Shown here piece by piece: positions 6,151-7,773 of a stretch of 7,773 nucleotides of DNA. The stretch's first letter is position 1. Each line of letters begins with the position of its first letter. The position numbers and the translations under genes are program-made. This DNA comes from CBDUEV01 sp965366365 (GTDB lineage: Bacteria > Actinomycetota > Acidimicrobiia > Spongiisociales > JAENVV01). Below the pieces are notes generated by a model. The model did no database searches, had not been told where the DNA came from, and was given only the letters and a program-made list of their open reading frames with translations. The stretch is from the NCBI GenBank assembly GCA_965366365.1, contig CBDUEV010000103.1, positions 1 to 7,773 of the forward strand, read 5' to 3'.

Positions 6151-6969
6151 CTACCCGGTGGCTCCCGAAGCGGTGCACGAAGCCGGCAACGACACCTGGA
6201 CGGACGGGAACTCGAGCTCAACCTGCTGACGAAGCCCGAGATAGGAATACGTCACCAGGGCCGTCTGGAAGTACTGGTCCGAATCCGGCTCGAACATCTC
6301 ACAGTTGTCGAACACGACGGAGATCGCCAAACCCAGTTGGTTTCCCGGGCGGATGACGGCGCCGCCGTCGCTCAACGGCACGGCGTCGAGTGGCGCTCCG
6401 AAGTAGGGCGGGTCGACCATGCCCTCGTACTCGACGCCCGTTTGCACGATGAGGTTGATTCCGCCTGGTTGATCGAACAGCTCCCGGGCCTCTTGCGACA
6501 CGGCCGGAAACACATCAAGCTCGAGTATCTCGACGGGGAAGCGTCCCGTGTTGGCGAGGCTCCAGATGAACAGACCCCCGCCGGACGCCTCATAGGTGAC
6601 CTGAGTGAATGGCTGAGCGGAGAGGTCGAGGTCCAGGCCGTCGCCACCGAAGTAGCTGCCCGGCGCAACCGGGTTCGACAGCTGTGCCATCATCAGCCAG
6701 GCCGCCACCGCGACAACCCCTGCCAGCGGCACCCACATCCACCCGCGCAGCCGAAAGCGACTGCCCACCGTGACCCCGAGGTTGGATGCCAGCTCGTTCG
6801 CGTACTCCGCCGGCGTTCCGAGGAGACTCACGATGGCGGCGTAGTCCTCCGCCTCCGGGTATTCGGTGATCTCCGCAGCGAGTTCTCCGCGTAGCCGAGC
6901 GCGAGTCGATCGGGGAACGCGTTCGAGCTGTGACACTACGGCTGCGGCATACCGCTCTGCCGGGGTCAC
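6151..6969 (-). CDS. HAAS-domain membrane protein, PadR partner
   Basis: The chosen start is the GTG at 6969. It overlaps the padR stop as GTGA and has AGGAGG (6979-6974) upstream inside padR; the longer frame to 7116 only shadows padR. The product has 272 residues. Residues 1-65 are an alpha-helical HAAS domain (formerly grouped with DUF1700/DUF1048): TPAERYAAAVVSQLERVP, GELAAEITEY and LLGTPAEYANEL. One transmembrane segment follows at about 77-96 (WMWVPLAGVVAVAAWLMM). The rest, about 100-272, is probably extracytoplasmic and beta-rich (FIWSLANTGRFPVEILELDV), with Cys223 and Cys265 as a possible disulfide pair. HAAS proteins are commonly encoded right after a PadR regulator and are thought to work with it in signalling. 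Here a single-pass receptor-like layout suggests an outside sensor coupled to a cytoplasmic HAAS domain; that is inference. Confidence 0.85.
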   Translation of the reverse strand: MTPAERYAAAVVSQLERVPRSTRARLRGELAAEITEYPEAEDYAAIVSLLGTPAEYANELASNLGVTVGSRFRLRGWMWVPLAGVVAVAAWLMMAQLSNPVAPGSYFGGDGLDLDLSAQPFTQVTYEASGGGLFIWSLANTGRFPVEILELDVFPAVSQEARELFDQPGGINLIVQTGVEYEGMVDPPYFGAPLDAVPLSDGGAVIRPGNQLGLAISVVFDNCEMFEPDSDQYFQTALVTYSYLGLRQQVELEFPSVQVSLPASCTASGATG

Positions 6970-7301
6970 AGCCCCTCCTCGAGTGATGTCAGGGCCGTCA
7001 CCAGTTCGCTCCATGAGCTTCGCATCTGTCGACGTCTCTCTATCCCCAGCGGGGTGATTGCGTAATACCTCCGGGGTGGTCCCTTCGGTGACGGACGTTC
7101 GCGTGTCTTCACGCATCCTTCTGCCTCGAGTCTCTTGAGTGATCCGTACATGGAGGCGTGTCCAACGCCCTCCAAGCCCGTCTTTTCGAACGATCCGAGA
7201 ATCTCGTAGCCATAGGTCTCACCATGTTCGATCACCGTCAACACGGCGAGGTCTACGAGTCCCTTTACCATCTGCGAACGTACCGGATCATTGGTTTGCA
7301 T
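6966..7301 (-). CDS. PadR family transcriptional regulator
   Basis: A 111-residue winged-helix repressor of the short (PadR-s2) type. The N-terminal part, MQTNDPVRSQMVKGLVDLAV then LTVIEHGETYGYEIL, is the diagnostic PadR start. The recognition region is GVGHASMYGSLKRLEAEGCV (about 46-64) and the wing is PSPKGPPRRYYAITPLG (about 70-86). A C-terminal helix (RRRQMRSSWSELVTAL) should serve in dimerisation. The ATG at 7301 lies only 11 bases after a good -10 element and has no Shine-Dalgarno, so the message is probably nearly leaderless. It is the first gene of an operon with the HAAS protein and the MmcQ/YjbR protein. PadR proteins commonly repress their own operon, and direct repeats in this promoter fit that. 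The effector is unknown. Confidence 0.93.
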   Translation of the reverse strand: MQTNDPVRSQMVKGLVDLAVLTVIEHGETYGYEILGSFEKTGLEGVGHASMYGSLKRLEAEGCVKTRERPSPKGPPRRYYAITPLGIERRRQMRSSWSELVTALTSLEEGL

Positions 7302-7306
7302 TGTCG

Positions 7307-7335
7307 GTTACCAGAATAGCAGTTACCGGACTAGC
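7307..7335. repeat. Two 14-bp direct repeats, putative PadR operator
   Basis: GTTACCAGAATAGC (7307-7320) and GTTACCGGACTAGC (7322-7335) match at 12 of 14 positions and are 15 bases apart start to start. They cover the -10 element and the spacer of the padR promoter. Bound repressor here would block transcription. A PadR site is inferred from position; it does not show the usual PadR inverted ATGT...ACAT pattern. Confidence 0.55.
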
Positions 7336-7340
7336 TGCAA
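7313..7340 (-). promoter_or_regulatory. Promoter of the padR operon
   Basis: On the reverse strand TTGCAG (7340-7335) and TATTCT (7318-7313) are 16 bases apart, a fair sigma-70-type match. The -10 is 11 bases from the ATG, so transcription should start about 5 bases before it, or close to it. The -10 lies inside one of two direct repeats. Confidence 0.5.
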
Positions 7341-7381
7341 CCCGCCTGAGAGAAACTGAAGGCGCACCGCCACGCCCCGAG

Positions 7382-7413
7382 GACTTTCCGCCGCCCTTCG
7401 CCGGCGGAAAGTC
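7382..7413. terminator. Strong hairpin between tRNA-Val and padR
   Basis: A 12-bp perfect stem (7382-7393 with 7402-7413) has an 8-base loop. It lies downstream of the tRNA cluster and upstream of the padR promoter on the reverse strand. It may be a second terminator in tandem with the hairpin at 7435-7461. No T-run follows on either strand. Confidence 0.45.
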
Positions 7414-7434
7414 TCCGTGCCGCCCCACACACGA

Positions 7435-7461
7435 GAAGACCCCCGACTGGCGGGGGTCTTC
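7435..7461 (-). terminator. Terminator of the tRNA cluster
   Basis: An 11-bp perfect stem (7435-7445 with 7451-7461) with a 5-base loop begins 5 bases after the 3' end of tRNA-Val on the reverse strand. Each arm carries a five-base C or G run. The weak T-tract (TCTTCTCG) fits a high-GC intrinsic terminator. Confidence 0.7.
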
Positions 7462-7466
7462 CGTTG

Positions 7467-7538
7467 TGGGCCCTACTGGATTTGAACCAGTGACCTCTTC
7501 CGTGTCAGGGAAGCGCTCTCCCCCTGAGCTAAGGGCCC
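7467..7538 (-). tRNA. tRNA-Val(GAC)
   Basis: 72 bases on the reverse strand. The acceptor stem GGGCCCT pairs with AGGGCCC and the discriminator base is A. The D arm is GCTC...GAGC. The anticodon stem CTTCC/GGAAG closes the loop CTGACAC, giving anticodon GAC. The T arm is ACTGG-TTCAAAT-CCAGT. The CCA end is not encoded. It is the last gene of a Gly-Cys-Val cluster. Confidence 0.97.
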
Positions 7539-7564
7539 ATTACCTACATTGCATTGCTTGCTTT

Positions 7565-7580
7565 CCGACCTGGCGGTCGG
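7565..7580. other. Small hairpin between tRNA-Cys and tRNA-Val
   Basis: CCGACC (7565-7570) pairs with GGTCGG (7575-7580) around a 4-base loop, 2 bases after the 3' end of tRNA-Cys on the reverse strand. It could guide 3' processing of the precursor or be a leaky terminator. It is short, so the call is weak. Confidence 0.4.
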
Positions 7581-7582
7581 GG

Positions 7583-7653
7583 AGGCGACGCCCGGAATTG
7601 AACCGGGGTACAAGGTTTTGCAGACCTTTGCCTAACCACTCGGCCACGTCGCC
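7583..7653 (-). tRNA. tRNA-Cys(GCA)
   Basis: 71 bases on the reverse strand. The acceptor stem GGCGACG pairs with CGTCGCC and the discriminator is U, as expected for tRNA-Cys. The anticodon stem AAGGT/ACCTT closes the loop CTGCAAA, giving anticodon GCA. The T arm is CCCGG-TTCAATT-CCGGG. The 3' end continues CCC, so CCA is not encoded. Confidence 0.97.
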
Positions 7654-7657
7654 GACT

Positions 7658-7700
7658 CGGGGCTCCGACACATCCTCACGTGTACCGTGAGGTCGCCCCG
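7658..7700. other. Two-part hairpin between tRNA-Gly and tRNA-Cys
   Basis: An inner stem, CCTCACG (7674-7680) with CGTGAGG (7686-7692), and an outer stem, CGGGGC (7658-7663) with GCCCCG (7695-7700), enclose almost the whole spacer between the two tRNA genes. It may be a processing signal in the precursor transcript. Confidence 0.45.
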
Positions 7701-7701
7701 G

Positions 7702-7773
7702 AGCGGAAGACGGGGTTCGAACCCGCGACCTCAACCTTGGCAAGGTTGCGCTCTACCAGCTGAGCTACTTCCG
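7702..7773 (-). tRNA. tRNA-Gly(GCC), first base outside window
   Basis: The acceptor 3' strand is CTTCCGC with discriminator U, and the visible 5' strand is CGGAAG, so only the first G lies beyond the window edge. The anticodon stem CAACC/GGTTG closes the loop TTGCCAA, giving anticodon GCC. The T arm is GCGGG-TTCGAAC-CCCGT, where the outer G-T is a wobble pair. CCA is not encoded. It leads the Gly-Cys-Val cluster. Confidence 0.95.

Noticed and set aside
5770..6894. Forward open frame of 374 codons opposite the MmcQ/YjbR and HAAS genes
   Set aside because: It is an antisense shadow; the reverse strand has two recognisable families with coupled starts.
6970..7116. Longer N-terminus of the HAAS protein from 7116
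   Set aside because: It overlaps padR in another frame; the GTGA overlap with an internal AGGAGG gives the natural start at 6969.

Overview
This is a chromosomal stretch from a high-GC Gram-positive bacterium, most likely an actinobacterium of the Acidimicrobiia or a close relative. The support is: high-GC coding sequence with GTG starts; a Gly(GCC)-Cys(GCA)-Val(GAC) tRNA cluster in the order usual for actinobacteria, with no encoded CCA; S-layer-homology-type repeats carrying a GCNPP...CP signature that I associate with that class; and a PadR/HAAS gene pair. The lineage is inferred from these features, not from an alignment.

Left part (1-2565): the 3' end of a sensor histidine kinase, then a membrane-anchored DM13-domain protein, then a small HExxH metallopeptidase. 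The peptidase gene meets a reverse-strand conserved hypothetical gene with its stop codon directly abutting. A divergent promoter region (2165-2352) separates that gene from a 70-codon gene for a small alpha-helical protein. Just after the small gene lies a perfect 34-bp palindrome.

Middle part (2761-5730): three forward genes for exported proteins. They are a secreted SGNH-hydrolase-like domain fused through a proline-rich linker to three SLH-type repeats (closed by a good hairpin terminator), a SIMPL/DUF541 lipoprotein, and an unrecognised secreted protein. Each appears to be its own transcription unit. Together they point to cell-envelope and surface functions, but nothing ties them into one pathway.

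Right part (5791-7773, reverse strand): a compact operon with a PadR-family repressor, a HAAS-domain membrane protein (4-base GTGA overlap) and an MmcQ/YjbR-family protein (9-base gap). The putative padR promoter carries two 14-bp direct repeats, one covering the -10 element, which suggests autoregulation. Upstream lies the reverse-strand tRNA cluster Gly-Cys-Val, with hairpins between the genes and a terminator-like hairpin after tRNA-Val; tRNA-Gly lacks its first base at the window edge.

I see no CRISPR array, insertion sequence, prophage or biosynthetic cluster. Most of the window looks like ordinary chromosome. The items most worth following up are the atypical SGNH-SLH protein, the padR promoter repeats, the 34-bp palindrome and the unnamed small conserved proteins. 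No gene-free stretch exceeds 300 bases; the longest (5001-5223, about 220 bases) holds only weak inverted repeats and the start region of the next gene.
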